Shown here piece after piece: positions 8,082-16,132 of a DNA stretch of 64,000 nt. How positions within the stretch are numbered: the stretch's first letter is position 1; each line of letters opens with the position of its first letter. Below the pieces are notes generated by a model, which was not told where the DNA came from, did no database searches, and was given only the letters and a program-made list of their open reading frames with translations. Source of the stretch: Trichomonas tenax (taxonomy: Eukaryota; Parabasalia; Trichomonadida; Trichomonadidae); assembly GCA_023091735.1 (NCBI GenBank), contig JALKBU010000130.1:1-64000 (forward strand). The letters run 5' to 3'. A program made the position numbers and the translations under genes.

Positions 8082-8834
8082 TTATTCAATTAATGGGGTC
8101 GCTCCGTAGATGAAACTTTCAATTAAGCCCTCATTTGATCCCATCTTAATGTGCATAGTGCCATTGATTCCCCAGCTTGTGCCGTACTGGTTCAGCAGAA
8201 TCCAGTATTCAACGCTGTTTTCTTTGCCCCAGCCAATCAATTCGACGGCGTGGTTTCCTGCTTCAATGTATCCTTTATAACTGGATTCGTATATTCCACC
8301 ACGATACGAAGCGAATTGTTTATCTGTTGCAATGGAAGCACTTACAGGGCCATAAAGATAAACAGCTTTCTTTATTGCTTCGACGCCAACATAGCGTGTT
8401 GTGCTTCCGTAGACAGATTTGTAGAGTTTGAATGGCTCTTTCGTGGAGCATTTCGAGCAATACTGAATATTGTAGTCTTGGCGACCTTCGAATGGATGAC
8501 AGCGTTGATTTGTAAGTCCGTGCTGCTCTAAGAAGTAAAAGACGCTCCTTTCACAGCCACCGACGCATCCATTGTCAGCCGTATCGCATGCAACAATATA
8601 TTGGGATGATAACAGCGTTTGTTTTCCTGTTGCGCGGCAGAAACGGTGACTCATAGCCTTGAGAGCGCCGTAAGCATAGCAGCAGCCGCATTCTTGTGTA
8701 ATAGGACCGAAATCGCAATGAGGATAAGCTTCTAAAAAATTATAACTCTCAGGGAGTTCCACCTGGACGTTGCTTAGATTTGTTGCATATCCTCTCGGAG
8801 AGAACATGCAAATCTGAGAAACAAAGAAAAACAT
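8082..8834 (-). CDS. Papain-family (C1A, cathepsin B-like) cysteine protease
   Basis: From the ATG at 8834 the protein has 250 residues. A hydrophobic N-terminus (MFFFVSQICMF) could be a signal peptide. The oxyanion Gln is Q47 and the catalytic Cys is C52, in the context QECGCCYAYG. The catalytic His is H195 (AGNHAVELIGWG) and the Asn is N215 (WILLNQYGTSWG). Further cysteines (GCVGGC, HPFEG region) fit disulfides of the fold. The usual CGSCW is CGCCY here, which is unusual but keeps the active Cys. Only about 28 residues separate the N-terminus from the mature-like domain, so there is no I29-type propeptide. Earlier in-frame codons (MTYKIF) fall in promoter motifs and were excluded. Probably secreted or lysosomal. 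Confidence 0.85.
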   Translation of the reverse strand: MFFFVSQICMFSPRGYATNLSNVQVELPESYNFLEAYPHCDFGPITQECGCCYAYGALKAMSHRFCRATGKQTLLSSQYIVACDTADNGCVGGCERSVFYFLEQHGLTNQRCHPFEGRQDYNIQYCSKCSTKEPFKLYKSVYGSTTRYVGVEAIKKAVYLYGPVSASIATDKQFASYRGGIYESSYKGYIEAGNHAVELIGWGKENSVEYWILLNQYGTSWGINGTMHIKMGSNEGLIESFIYGATPLIE

Positions 8835-8836
8835 CT

Positions 8837-8886
8837 TTTTTATGTCAGAAAATATTTTATATGTCATATAGATAATTTACATGTCA
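8837..8886 (-). promoter_or_regulatory. Three promoter motifs upstream of the protease gene
   Basis: On the minus strand, TGACATGTAAA begins at 8886, TGACATATAAA at 8866 and TGACATAAAAA at 8847, steps of 20 and 19 bp. The last copy ends close to the ATG at 8834. Reading through them gives the spurious N-terminal peptide MTYKIF. Confidence 0.6.
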
Positions 8887-9051
8887 TATTTGATACTCTT
8901 TATTTTCATGGAAATGATCTAAATAAATTGAATTCAGAGCTTCAAACTTTGCTAGCATGTTTGCATTATTCCATATATTGTATGTTATATTTTTTGATGC
9001 TCCATTTTTATTATTAAACATTGATATCCTAATTGTGTTCATTAATTTACA

Positions 9052-9122
9052 TGGTATATTTTTCGTTTATTTGTCGTGTTTTTAGTTTATCTGGCATATT
9101 TTTGATTTATTTGACATATTTC
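9052..9122 (+). promoter_or_regulatory. Four diverged promoter motifs at exact 20-bp steps
   Basis: Copies begin at 9052 (TGGTATATTTT), 9072 (TGTCGTGTTTT), 9092 (TGGCATATTTT) and 9112 (TGACATATTTC). The steps are exactly 20 bp each, and all point towards the ATG at 9129. They are more diverged from the consensus than other arrays, but the phasing is perfect. Confidence 0.6.
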
Positions 9123-9128
9123 CGTTAC

Positions 9129-9362
9129 ATGGGAAATTCTTGTTCAAAAAATACATACGACGAACTTAAAGAGGAAAATTCAGAAGAAAACTTCCAGGAG
9201 GTTCCAAATATGCCACCTGAACCAGAGCCTTTGTCTCCAATAGATTATCCAATTTATGCACCGAATCATATTTCGATCTATCACAATACAGAGAATCCAC
9301 TAGATGGAAAGGATGAATTTCCGGAGGTAGAACTTTCACCTGTAAGTGATCATATGGATTAA
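9129..9362 (+). CDS. Small acidic protein with N-myristoylation signal
   Basis: From the ATG at 9129 the protein has 77 residues and begins MGNSCSKN. Gly2 with Ser/Cys at positions 4-6 fits the N-myristoyltransferase signal, and Cys5 is a plausible palmitoylation site, so a membrane-anchored adaptor is likely. The rest is acidic and Pro-rich (PPEPEPLSPIDYP) and looks disordered. No domain is recognised. An upstream in-frame Met at 9033 would bury this motif behind hydrophobic residues encoded by the repeated promoter array, so it was rejected. The function is unknown. Confidence 0.6.
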   Translation: MGNSCSKNTYDELKEENSEENFQEVPNMPPEPEPLSPIDYPIYAPNHISIYHNTENPLDGKDEFPEVELSPVSDHMD

Positions 9363-9630
9363 TCATCTAAAACAGATTTTTCTATCTGAATGTTATTGTG
9401 CAACGGATATACTAATGGATGTTTATTGTATTTTCAAATCGTTTTGAATAATTCATTAATAATTTTATTTTCACAAAATTAATTTAATTTATAAAGCTAC
9501 AATACAATCTAATGTAATCATATGCTTATCTCTTTGATAAATTTTGGTTATATTACCGGATTTAACAATATGAATAAAAAAATATTGCTAATATATTTTA
9601 TTACAAACAAAAAAATACAAAAGAATTAAA

Positions 9631-11409
9631 TTACCAATTGATAGCGATCACATCAGACTTAACTGTTTGAATTCCACACACTGGACATATAATGTGTTCG
9701 TTAGACAGAACTTTTTCAGCGCATGCATTGCAAACGATATGTCCACACTTACCAAAACAGTGTGTTGCTTCATTCTCACATATTGGACAGCTAACTATTG
9801 TTCTCAATTCATTATAAACATCATCGCTTGCTGGTATATATGTTTGTGTGGTCGAATGGTGTTGTACATTAGGTAAGACTTGCATACGACGCTGTTTATC
9901 GGCTATCTCTTCTTGAAGTTTCGCGATTTGAGCTTTTAATTCATCACGAATTTGTTTCAGCCATGCAATATGATCTTCATCGTGTGCGTCTTCAAACTTT
10001 AGAATCTCTGAATATGAAACAGATGCTTCTATTGTAGCAATAGTGTTGATGCATTTCACAATTTGGTTCTTGAGATTTAACCTATTCTCCATTGCTGAAT
10101 TAACAGTTTCCAAAACTGATTTTGACATATTGAAAGCTCTATGGCGTGCTGCAATCAAAGCTGTTTGATCGAATTGAGGAACATTTGGATGATTAGTGAG
10201 TTTCTGTGATGCAAATTCTTTATCTTTTAATGCATTCTTGAGTTGCCATTTAACTTGATCAAGCCTTGTCTTAAACTCACTCAGTCGACGGATTGCCATA
10301 TCAATTTCTTGCAAGTGCCTTGATTGGAATCCATTATTGATGATGTCCTTGAACATGCTTTCTATATTCTTCTGGAATTGAATGTAATCTAATGCCGGCT
10401 GAATTGCTTTATCAATAGGAAGGAATTGTGCTTTTCGTAATAAATTGTTGATGTATTTCATTGCTCTAAGACTGTTATCAACTGCATTGATCTTTGATGT
10501 TATAATTGGAAGCGAGTTTGTTTGCTCTTCAGATACCTCGATGAATTCATCCAAAGAAGCGGCCATATCATAAAGAACTGCGGTATTTTTGAGTATATTT
10601 TCTTTCGAGAGAAGTGCGTTAACATCATCATGAAGCAATATACTTTCAAAAGAACTAATTTGTTTAATAATTTGCTTAGTGAGCTGATGATTTATAATTA
10701 TATCATAGGATGGATACTTAAGCATTATCTCGCACATTTTCAAGTCATAATCAGATTCGTATTGCATTTCGAAAAGCTTTAATAATTCAACATCAGTAGA
10801 TTCAATTAATCTCCTTGAATTTGCAACAATTGAATTTGTATCATTTGGTCGTATCCTGTGAAGGAATCTTGTAATAAAAATGGAATCAACTGGTGTGAAA
10901 TTATGTGGAAAAAGCCGTTTTTCGAATTCATGTGCATAAATGTTAGGAATTGGTGAATAATTATGCTGCGCTGACTTATCGACGTATGCATCAACATCTT
11001 TGCATTCATATGAATTTAATTGAGATTTTATTGGCTCGAGTTCTTGAGCTGCAGTACCGAAAATATGCGTCATATGATTAAATAAACTGATGTTATACTG
11101 TAAATTTGATATTTGCTCACGTTGTTGTAGTAAAGAATCGAAAGTGTTTCGAAGTTTGTTTAATTCTGAAGCCAATTTCTGAATATTCTGATCATTTGCT
11201 GGATACTGAGCGAAATATTGCATCATGAAACGATTGCTATCGAACTGATAAGGAAGCTCTTGATTAATATCTTTGTACGCTTTAGTAATCACACTTCTTA
11301 GTTCGGATATTGACGAGGAAACCGTTGATTCCAAAGTTTCCAAGTTTCGTGATAAGTCGAAAATAGTATCCAATGAACTCGCGAGAAGTTCTTGGTAAAA
11401 CTTCGACAT
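9631..11409 (-). CDS. Coiled-coil protein with C-terminal RING finger (putative E3 ligase)
   Basis: The 592-aa protein is almost entirely helical, with long coiled-coil segments in its last third (about 350-510). It ends in a C3HC4 RING finger (about residues 535-580): CPIC, then KCGHIVCNAC, then CPVCG, with correct ligand order and spacing. RING proteins of this build are E3 ubiquitin ligases that recruit E2 enzymes and often dimerise through the coiled coil. The arrangement recalls Bre1-type or TRIM-like ligases, but nothing else identifies a subfamily. It is transcribed away from the PAP2-like gene across a shared intergenic region with several promoter motifs. Confidence 0.8.
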   Translation of the reverse strand: MSKFYQELLASSLDTIFDLSRNLETLESTVSSSISELRSVITKAYKDINQELPYQFDSNRFMMQYFAQYPANDQNIQKLASELNKLRNTFDSLLQQREQISNLQYNISLFNHMTHIFGTAAQELEPIKSQLNSYECKDVDAYVDKSAQHNYSPIPNIYAHEFEKRLFPHNFTPVDSIFITRFLHRIRPNDTNSIVANSRRLIESTDVELLKLFEMQYESDYDLKMCEIMLKYPSYDIIINHQLTKQIIKQISSFESILLHDDVNALLSKENILKNTAVLYDMAASLDEFIEVSEEQTNSLPIITSKINAVDNSLRAMKYINNLLRKAQFLPIDKAIQPALDYIQFQKNIESMFKDIINNGFQSRHLQEIDMAIRRLSEFKTRLDQVKWQLKNALKDKEFASQKLTNHPNVPQFDQTALIAARHRAFNMSKSVLETVNSAMENRLNLKNQIVKCINTIATIEASVSYSEILKFEDAHDEDHIAWLKQIRDELKAQIAKLQEEIADKQRRMQVLPNVQHHSTTQTYIPASDDVYNELRTIVSCPICENEATHCFGKCGHIVCNACAEKVLSNEHIICPVCGIQTVKSDVIAINW

Positions 11410-11417
11410 TTTTGAAC

Positions 11418-11456
11418 TTTACATGTCAAACTGATTCAATTAAACTTTACTTGACA
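11418..11456 (-). promoter_or_regulatory. Promoter motifs of the RING gene
   Basis: On the minus strand, TGACATGTAAA occupies 11428-11418, only 9 bp from the ATG at 11409. A second copy, TGTCAAGTAAA, occupies 11456-11446. Both point towards the RING gene. Confidence 0.6.
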
Positions 11457-11527
11457 AAATACATTCAATTAATTTTTTATTTTGCAGATTTGTTATTTTA
11501 GTCTAAAATATGCGAATATTGAGAATA

Positions 11528-11642
11528 TTACATGACGGAAATCAATTTGGATTTACGATAAATAGATTTTACATGACAAATTGCGAAATTACATGTCAGA
11601 TATGATGATTTTATATGGTAAATTGAGAATATTACGTGGCAA
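11528..11642 (-). promoter_or_regulatory. Cluster of five or six motifs in reverse orientation before the PAP2-like gene
   Basis: Copies related to TTACATGACA start at 11528, 11569, 11589, 11611 and 11632 on the + strand, with a weaker one at 11553. Those from 11569 on are 20-22 bp apart. Their orientation matches the minus-strand RING gene, yet the cluster lies immediately before the plus-strand ATG at 11652. It may act in both directions. Confidence 0.5.
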
Positions 11643-11651
11643 AATTTTATA

Positions 11652-12464
11652 ATGTCTTCGCAATATTGCGACGTTCTTGGCCATAAATGGTACAATCGTT
11701 GCTGGAGGCAATATGTGCCTGACATTATTGTACACTGTGCAGAAGGCATTGGTGGGTTTATTAATATAGTTTTTCTCGGAGTTTATCTCGAAATAATTCA
11801 AATCGCATTATATTTCATGGATTTCGAAGACATTGAAGAGCTTAGATACATATTCGAAAAGATTCATAACCTTTTTGTTGTCCCACTTTGCACAATTCTT
11901 GGTCTGTATATGATCTTCAAACAGAAGCGACCATGTGGAATTCCAAATACAGACAAAACCATAGGCGGTGCTTACGGAATGCCTTCTGGCGACTCTTTGA
12001 CTGCTGCTTGTTTCGCTGTTGCTTATTTTCCAATCAATCCATATATTTCGATAATATTAGTATTGTCAGTTACATTTTCGCGTGTTTGCCGCGGTTACCA
12101 TTCCATTTTACAAGTTTGCGTTGGAACGTTATTCGGGATTTTATATGGAATTGGAGTCATGTATGGAGGAGCTAAGTTCTGCATTGCAAACTGGATTGTT
12201 GCGGCAATACTTCCATTTAACACAATGTTCGACAAGAATATGAAAGTTCAAAGAAAATTCGATCCAATGAATTTCACAACATGGTTGTTCAGCAATACTG
12301 GTATGTGGCTTTATGATTTCTTAACATCCGCGCCTAAAGAAATCGATATTTTTGCTAAATATGGAAAGCAAAAGATGTCTATCATTGCTATCTCTATTAC
12401 TACTGTCCTTCGTGTTATTCAGTTTATAGGAGCTGAACAAGGATGGGTTTTAACATTTGTTTAA
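11652..12464 (+). CDS. PAP2-family membrane protein with altered catalytic motifs
   Basis: The 270-aa protein has five or six hydrophobic segments and the fold signature of PAP2 lipid phosphatases (phosphatidate, sphingosine-1-phosphate and dolichyl-pyrophosphate phosphatases). The three signature blocks are recognisable but changed. Motif 1 reads KQKRP (residues 90-94), without the usual Lys six residues before RP. Motif 2 reads GMPSGDS, with Asp114 where the catalytic-site His of PSGH is expected. Motif 3 reads SRVCRGYHSILQ, keeping Arg144 and the nucleophile His150 but with Gln154 in place of the Asp. It may be an inactive relative or have shifted chemistry. Membrane location is clear; the substrate is not. 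Confidence 0.7.
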   Translation: MSSQYCDVLGHKWYNRCWRQYVPDIIVHCAEGIGGFINIVFLGVYLEIIQIALYFMDFEDIEELRYIFEKIHNLFVVPLCTILGLYMIFKQKRPCGIPNTDKTIGGAYGMPSGDSLTAACFAVAYFPINPYISIILVLSVTFSRVCRGYHSILQVCVGTLFGILYGIGVMYGGAKFCIANWIVAAILPFNTMFDKNMKVQRKFDPMNFTTWLFSNTGMWLYDFLTSAPKEIDIFAKYGKQKMSIIAISITTVLRVIQFIGAEQGWVLTFV

Positions 12465-12772
12465 ATATAGAATAACTGTTCCTCCAGGCTTCAAAGCAGT
12501 GTTATTAATATAAAATATTACGCTTCTAGAGTGTGGTTGCTTTATGTATTTCAAAGAATTTGAAATAAAAAATCAAAATCAAACTAAACTAGAATGTAAA
12601 ACCAAAAAGGTAATTTTGTAGTCGTTAACAAAAATTATACAGTGAGTATATAGATTGTTTGTAATTAAAAATTTATGTATTTAGTGACATTAAATATAGT
12701 AACATTGAATGATCCGAATCAGTTAACATTTCGGCAACAATGGGTAATGACAATTTCTGGAATAATCTATGC
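12465..12772. other. Intergenic spacer between convergent genes
   Basis: No gene is seen between the end of the PAP2-like gene and the end of the LSm1 gene. The sequence is A+T-rich 3' flank for both. Confidence 0.6.
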
Positions 12773-13153
12773 TTATTCATCATCCTCTTCTTCTTCGAGA
12801 TTAAGGAGTTCGTTTTCCTTGGATTTGTTGACTTTGCCAATTAAAACAATTACGTCGGATTTGATGAATATGTTGTCTAACTTTGTTTCTGATTCTGGAC
12901 CATTCGGGCCGAATTCTCTTGTTGAAGCCTTAGCAAGTGTAATATTACCAAATGGATCGAAGCTAGAAAGTTCACCAACGTATGTGATCTCTCCTGATGT
13001 TACTACGCAAACTCTTGTATCGAGCTCAAAAATCAATGACATGTTGCCCGGATAAGTTTGGGGATCGAGTTTCTGCTTGTAATCTTCTCTGTACTTATCG
13101 AATTCCTTGGCGAGCATCTTCTTGTGCTTCAAGTCCTTTTCGTGATTGGACAT
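12773..13153 (-). CDS. LSM1: LSm1-like U6/mRNA-decay Sm protein
   Basis: This 126-aa protein carries an Sm fold. The Sm1 block is DTRVCVVTSGEITYVGELSSFDPFGNITLAKA (quoted piecewise: RVCVVTSGEI, then GELSSFDPFGNITL), with the conserved F/N of the RNA-binding loop. After a loop, Sm2 is IFIKSDVIVLIGKVN, closest to the GIFVVRGENVVLLGEID pattern of LSm1. The LSm1-7 ring binds oligoadenylated mRNA 3' ends and promotes decapping in the cytoplasm. A basic N-terminal extension of about 40 residues precedes the domain, and a run of acidic residues ends the protein. The usual Arg-Gly of Sm2 is Lys-Ser here. LSm8 is the main alternative. Confidence 0.7.
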   Translation of the reverse strand: MSNHEKDLKHKKMLAKEFDKYREDYKQKLDPQTYPGNMSLIFELDTRVCVVTSGEITYVGELSSFDPFGNITLAKASTREFGPNGPESETKLDNIFIKSDVIVLIGKVNKSKENELLNLEEEEDDE

Positions 13154-13311
13154 TTGAGTTTTGTCACGTTTTATCTATAACTTTACAAACCAAAAATTAT
13201 TTTTCGCTCTTTCGAGCAAAAATAGAATTAGAAATAATTTTTGGTTCTAAATCTTCGATTTCAAGTAAATTGGATAAGTGCCAAAAAATATTTTTACTTT
13301 GCAAAAGTTAT

Positions 13312-13322
13312 TTTACATGTCA
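13312..13322 (-). promoter_or_regulatory. Promoter motif facing the LSm1 gene
   Basis: A perfect TGACATGTAAA lies on the minus strand, about 160 bp upstream of the LSm1 ATG. A weaker TGTCACGTTTT lies nearer the gene, at about 13164, on the other strand. The distance is greater than for most genes here. Confidence 0.4.
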
Positions 13323-13454
13323 AGGAGCTTTTCTTTTCATTAAACAATGTCTTGGAACAAGGAGTTATAACCAGAATTCAGTACTGAGAAAATAATATAC
13401 GAGATGAACCAAATCAGCAATATACAAATCTAAAATGGAATAATTAGTTTTATT

Positions 13455-13506
13455 TGTCATGTAAAGGAATTGTTTGTCGTGTAAATGGGATATAATGTCA
13501 AGTAAA
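13455..13506 (+). promoter_or_regulatory. Three promoter motifs at 20-21 bp steps
   Basis: TGTCATGTAAA (13455), TGTCGTGTAAA (13475) and TGTCAAGTAAA (13496) point towards the small gene starting at 13563, with 56 bp between the last copy and the ATG. Confidence 0.65.
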
Positions 13507-13562
13507 TTGTTTTATTTGCAAAAAAATAGAGAACAAAATCACGAAAAGTGCCAAAGATTTTA

Positions 13563-13850
13563 ATGAAAAGGTCTGATTTTGATCCTTCAGCACCTCTCCC
13601 AGACTTCCTTCTTGACCAATTCATTAAAGAGTCGTCAAAGAAGGAAGAGAAGAAGGAGGAAATCAAGCTTCCACCAAATGTTGTCGTTACTGATGTTAAC
13701 GAGATAAAGAAACAGAGACAAAACAAGGCGCAAGAGGAACTACAGAAGATGCTCAATAGAGATCGCATTAAAAGAACAAGTTATGGAACAGTTTTATCTG
13801 ATAGAAGTAAAGTTAAGGGTCCTTCTGCTTCATTTGCAGACCAGAAGTAA
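13563..13850 (+). CDS. Small basic/acidic hypothetical protein, 95 aa
   Basis: The first ATG in frame is at 13563 (MKRSDFDPSAPLP); the open frame extends five codons upstream but without an ATG. The protein is highly charged, with a Lys/Glu-rich stretch (SSKKEEKKEEIK) and a short predicted helix (NEIKKQRQNKAQEELQKML). It has no membrane span or known domain and appears mostly disordered with one helix, as in small nuclear or scaffolding proteins. No function is assigned. Three phased promoter motifs upstream support it being a real gene. Confidence 0.65.
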   Translation: MKRSDFDPSAPLPDFLLDQFIKESSKKEEKKEEIKLPPNVVVTDVNEIKKQRQNKAQEELQKMLNRDRIKRTSYGTVLSDRSKVKGPSASFADQK

Positions 13851-14024
13851 TCAGCTTTACTGAGAATATAGTATTTCTATTTACTTTGTTTTATTATTTT
13901 ATATAAATATTATTTATTCTTAATAATTCAATACCAAATAGTTGCTAGCATGAATAGAACATATCACTTTAGAAGAGAAAATGCATATTTATTTTGTGCT
14001 TTCTGGCCCGTATATGTTTGTATT

Positions 14025-14035
14025 TGACATGTAAA
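14025..14035 (+). promoter_or_regulatory. Promoter motif upstream of the candidate ncRNA
   Basis: A perfect TGACATGTAAA lies about 20-25 bp before the G+C-rich structured segment that starts near 14055, with no protein ORF following. The same motif precedes protein genes in this window. Confidence 0.55.
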
Positions 14036-14053
14036 TTTTTGTAAATTTTTTTT

Positions 14054-14226
14054 GTTACACGACCAAACAGAGTGGGTCAATATTCTCATTATTCTCTCGC
14101 TACCCGGAGGGTGGCTCCTGCTACTGTCCATACGGGCTTGAGAACACTGAGACATGCAAGCCGGCTTATACGAGGATTATCTGGTGATAGCCCTCTGCAT
14201 AAGCGTGCGTAAACTTCATTTTTTTC
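14054..14226 (+). ncRNA. Candidate structured non-coding RNA, about 165 nt
   Basis: A G+C-rich island in A+T-rich spacer has no protein ORF but folds well by hand. One hairpin pairs GCTACCC (14099-14105) with GGGTGGC (14109-14115). Another pairs GTCC (14126-14129) with GGGC (14134-14137). Both sit inside a closing helix, TTCTC (14092-14096) with GAGAA (14140-14144). A 3' stem-loop spans 14164-14204 with GCTTAT/ATAAGC, GAGG/CCTC and TATC/GATA pairs. A T-run at 14219-14225 could terminate Pol III transcription. A promoter motif lies just upstream. I looked for hallmarks of U1, U2, U4, U5, U6, SRP and RNase P/MRP RNAs and found none convincing, so the class is open. Confidence 0.55.
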
Positions 14227-14374
14227 TTGATTAAGTGCGATATGTTTGTTTATTTTTTGTTTTTGAGTTTAGCGTATTGAACCCTACAATATGAATTAGA
14301 GAATGATTTATCTATTAAATTTTTAATTTCAATATTTAATTTTGTTTGAGTTGATTGCATAGTAATGATCTGCA

Positions 14375-14650
14375 AAATTATGTCTTCACTTTTCTCCATA
14401 TAAATTATGCTCAAGTAAAAATAGATAAAAATATAAAATTTTTATCTTAAAATTGAGTTTAGTAATATAGAGATTCTTCTTTTCTCCTTTTCTCCTTATA
14501 ATCAATGCTCAACTTGGTTTGATTAAGAATAAATATAATTGGACAGATGAGATAAGCAAAGTATAGTAATATACACAGGAATAGCTTTACTTTTCTCCAT
14601 ATATGTGACGCTAAGATTTGTTTCAATAACTAGATACAAAGCAAAATAGA
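14375..14650. repeat. Three degenerate tandem units containing CTTTTCTCC
   Basis: The block CTTTTCTCC(A/T)TATA followed by ATGCTCAA-like sequence recurs near 14389, 14483 and 14588, about 95-105 bp apart. Each is preceded by similar A+T-rich sequence (AGTAATATA before the second and third). The units are diverged. They lie between the candidate ncRNA and the MYST gene, whose immediate upstream region lacks a good copy of the 11-bp promoter motif. Confidence 0.45.
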
Positions 14651-14756
14651 TAAATTTTATGATAAAGCGTTATTAAATCATATGCAATGATAGGAAACAT
14701 AAAAATTTTGATCAAAAATTTTGCCGCAAACAATATCAAAAAACGTGACACTCCTT

Positions 14757-15917
14757 ATGACTGAAAACGATTTTAAGAAGAATGACGTCGTTTCAGCATA
14801 TTGCGAGGAGTACCAAACGATAATGGACGCGGAGATTGTCGACTTCAGACACCACAAGCAGCAAGCTTACGTTCATTTCATCAAACAAGACAAAAGATTG
14901 GACAGATGGATGGATATTTCATCTCTGTGCCACTCCATGGAACAGAATACGAACAAGCAGGAGGAGCACGTGCTTTCTAGGAACCAAAGAAAGCTTTTAG
15001 AAGAATCAGATTCTGATGAAGAAGGAGCTTCATCGGAATTCGTGCAGTTCGAGAAAGTCCACAGGGAGGTGACAAAGATTCGCAACATAGATCTTATCAC
15101 TATCGGTAAATTTACAATCAGATCTTGGTATTATGCGCCATATCCGCCTCCTTTCTACAAAATGGACCATATTTTCATATGCGAACACTGTTTTTCGTAC
15201 TTTGAGTCACAAGAAAAACTTCAACAACACATTATAGAGAAAAACGAACTTTGCCCGCCAGGCAGAGAAATTTACAGAGATGGAAATCTTTCGGTCTTTG
15301 AGCTGAAAGGAAAGAGACAGAAATTGGCTTGTCAGAACCTTTGTTTACTATCGAAATTGTTTTTAGACCACAAAACTTTGTTTTACGATGTCGAAGGATT
15401 CATTTTCTATGTCCTCTGTGAGTACGATGAAGATGGATCACACATTGCTGCATATTTCTCTCGCGAATTAAATTCAGCTCAAAACAACATTCTTGCTTGT
15501 ATCACAACTCTCCCTCCATATCAGAAGCGCGGATACGGTCATTTTCTCATCTCTCTCGCATACGAAATCGCAAAACGCCAACATCGAACAGGCGGTCCTG
15601 AAAGACCTCTCTCTGATCTCGGAAAGATCGCATTTCACGCGTATTGGCGCGACACGATCCTCAACCTGCTCAAGAACCAAGCGAACGAAATCACAAGTGT
15701 CGATTCTATTGTTTCTATGACCGCAATCGACAGATTTGATGTTATTGACACTCTCAAAGAAGTTGGTTTGATTACAAAAGTCAAAGGAGAATATGATATC
15801 AACTTAAACAAAGACACTCTATCGAATGCTTTGGCTGCTGTCGATTTCTCAAAACAAAAGCGCAGAATCGATCCATCAAAGCTGATTTGGCTTCATAATC
15901 CCGACGAAAATGACTAA
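14757..15917 (+). CDS. MYST-family histone acetyltransferase (Esa1/Tip60/MOF type)
   Basis: From the ATG at 14757 the protein has 386 residues. An N-terminal chromo-barrel/Tudor-knot (about 8-55, with the motif LDRWMDIS) recognises histone or RNA. A C2HC zinc finger uses C142, C145, H158 and C166. The HAT domain keeps the autoacetylated Lys (K206 in LDHKTLFYDVEGFIFY), the catalytic Cys (C248 in LACITTLPPYQ), the acetyl-CoA loop QKRGYG (256-261) and the general base Glu (E282 in PERPLSDLG). It should acetylate histone H4 tails, probably in a NuA4-like complex in the nucleus. An acidic Ser-rich linker (about 82-95) separates the parts. Codons upstream of 14757 lack an ATG. Confidence 0.93.
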   Translation: MTENDFKKNDVVSAYCEEYQTIMDAEIVDFRHHKQQAYVHFIKQDKRLDRWMDISSLCHSMEQNTNKQEEHVLSRNQRKLLEESDSDEEGASSEFVQFEKVHREVTKIRNIDLITIGKFTIRSWYYAPYPPPFYKMDHIFICEHCFSYFESQEKLQQHIIEKNELCPPGREIYRDGNLSVFELKGKRQKLACQNLCLLSKLFLDHKTLFYDVEGFIFYVLCEYDEDGSHIAAYFSRELNSAQNNILACITTLPPYQKRGYGHFLISLAYEIAKRQHRTGGPERPLSDLGKIAFHAYWRDTILNLLKNQANEITSVDSIVSMTAIDRFDVIDTLKEVGLITKVKGEYDINLNKDTLSNALAAVDFSKQKRRIDPSKLIWLHNPDEND

Positions 15918-16132
15918 TTTTTTTGATCTATATTTCTATAATAAATTTGTTTCTTATATTATATCTACAGCTTCATTTTCTTTCCTTTACCATTTTTTCT
16001 AAAACAAACTCGTTTTCATTAATGTTAAATTAATTTGATGAAGATTTTGTTTTCATAAGAATGTTTAGAGTCAATATTAATGTGATATAAGAGGTATGTT
16101 ACAAAAATAAATCATTTTTAATAAACAAAACA

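Noticed and set aside
12675..13055. Plus-strand Ser-rich ORF
   Set aside because: It is antisense to the LSm1 gene, whose protein motif is clear.
14054..14226. Naming the structured RNA as U6 because of an ACAGAG hexamer
   Set aside because: The AGC triad and the 3' stem-loop context of U6 are not found in the expected places.
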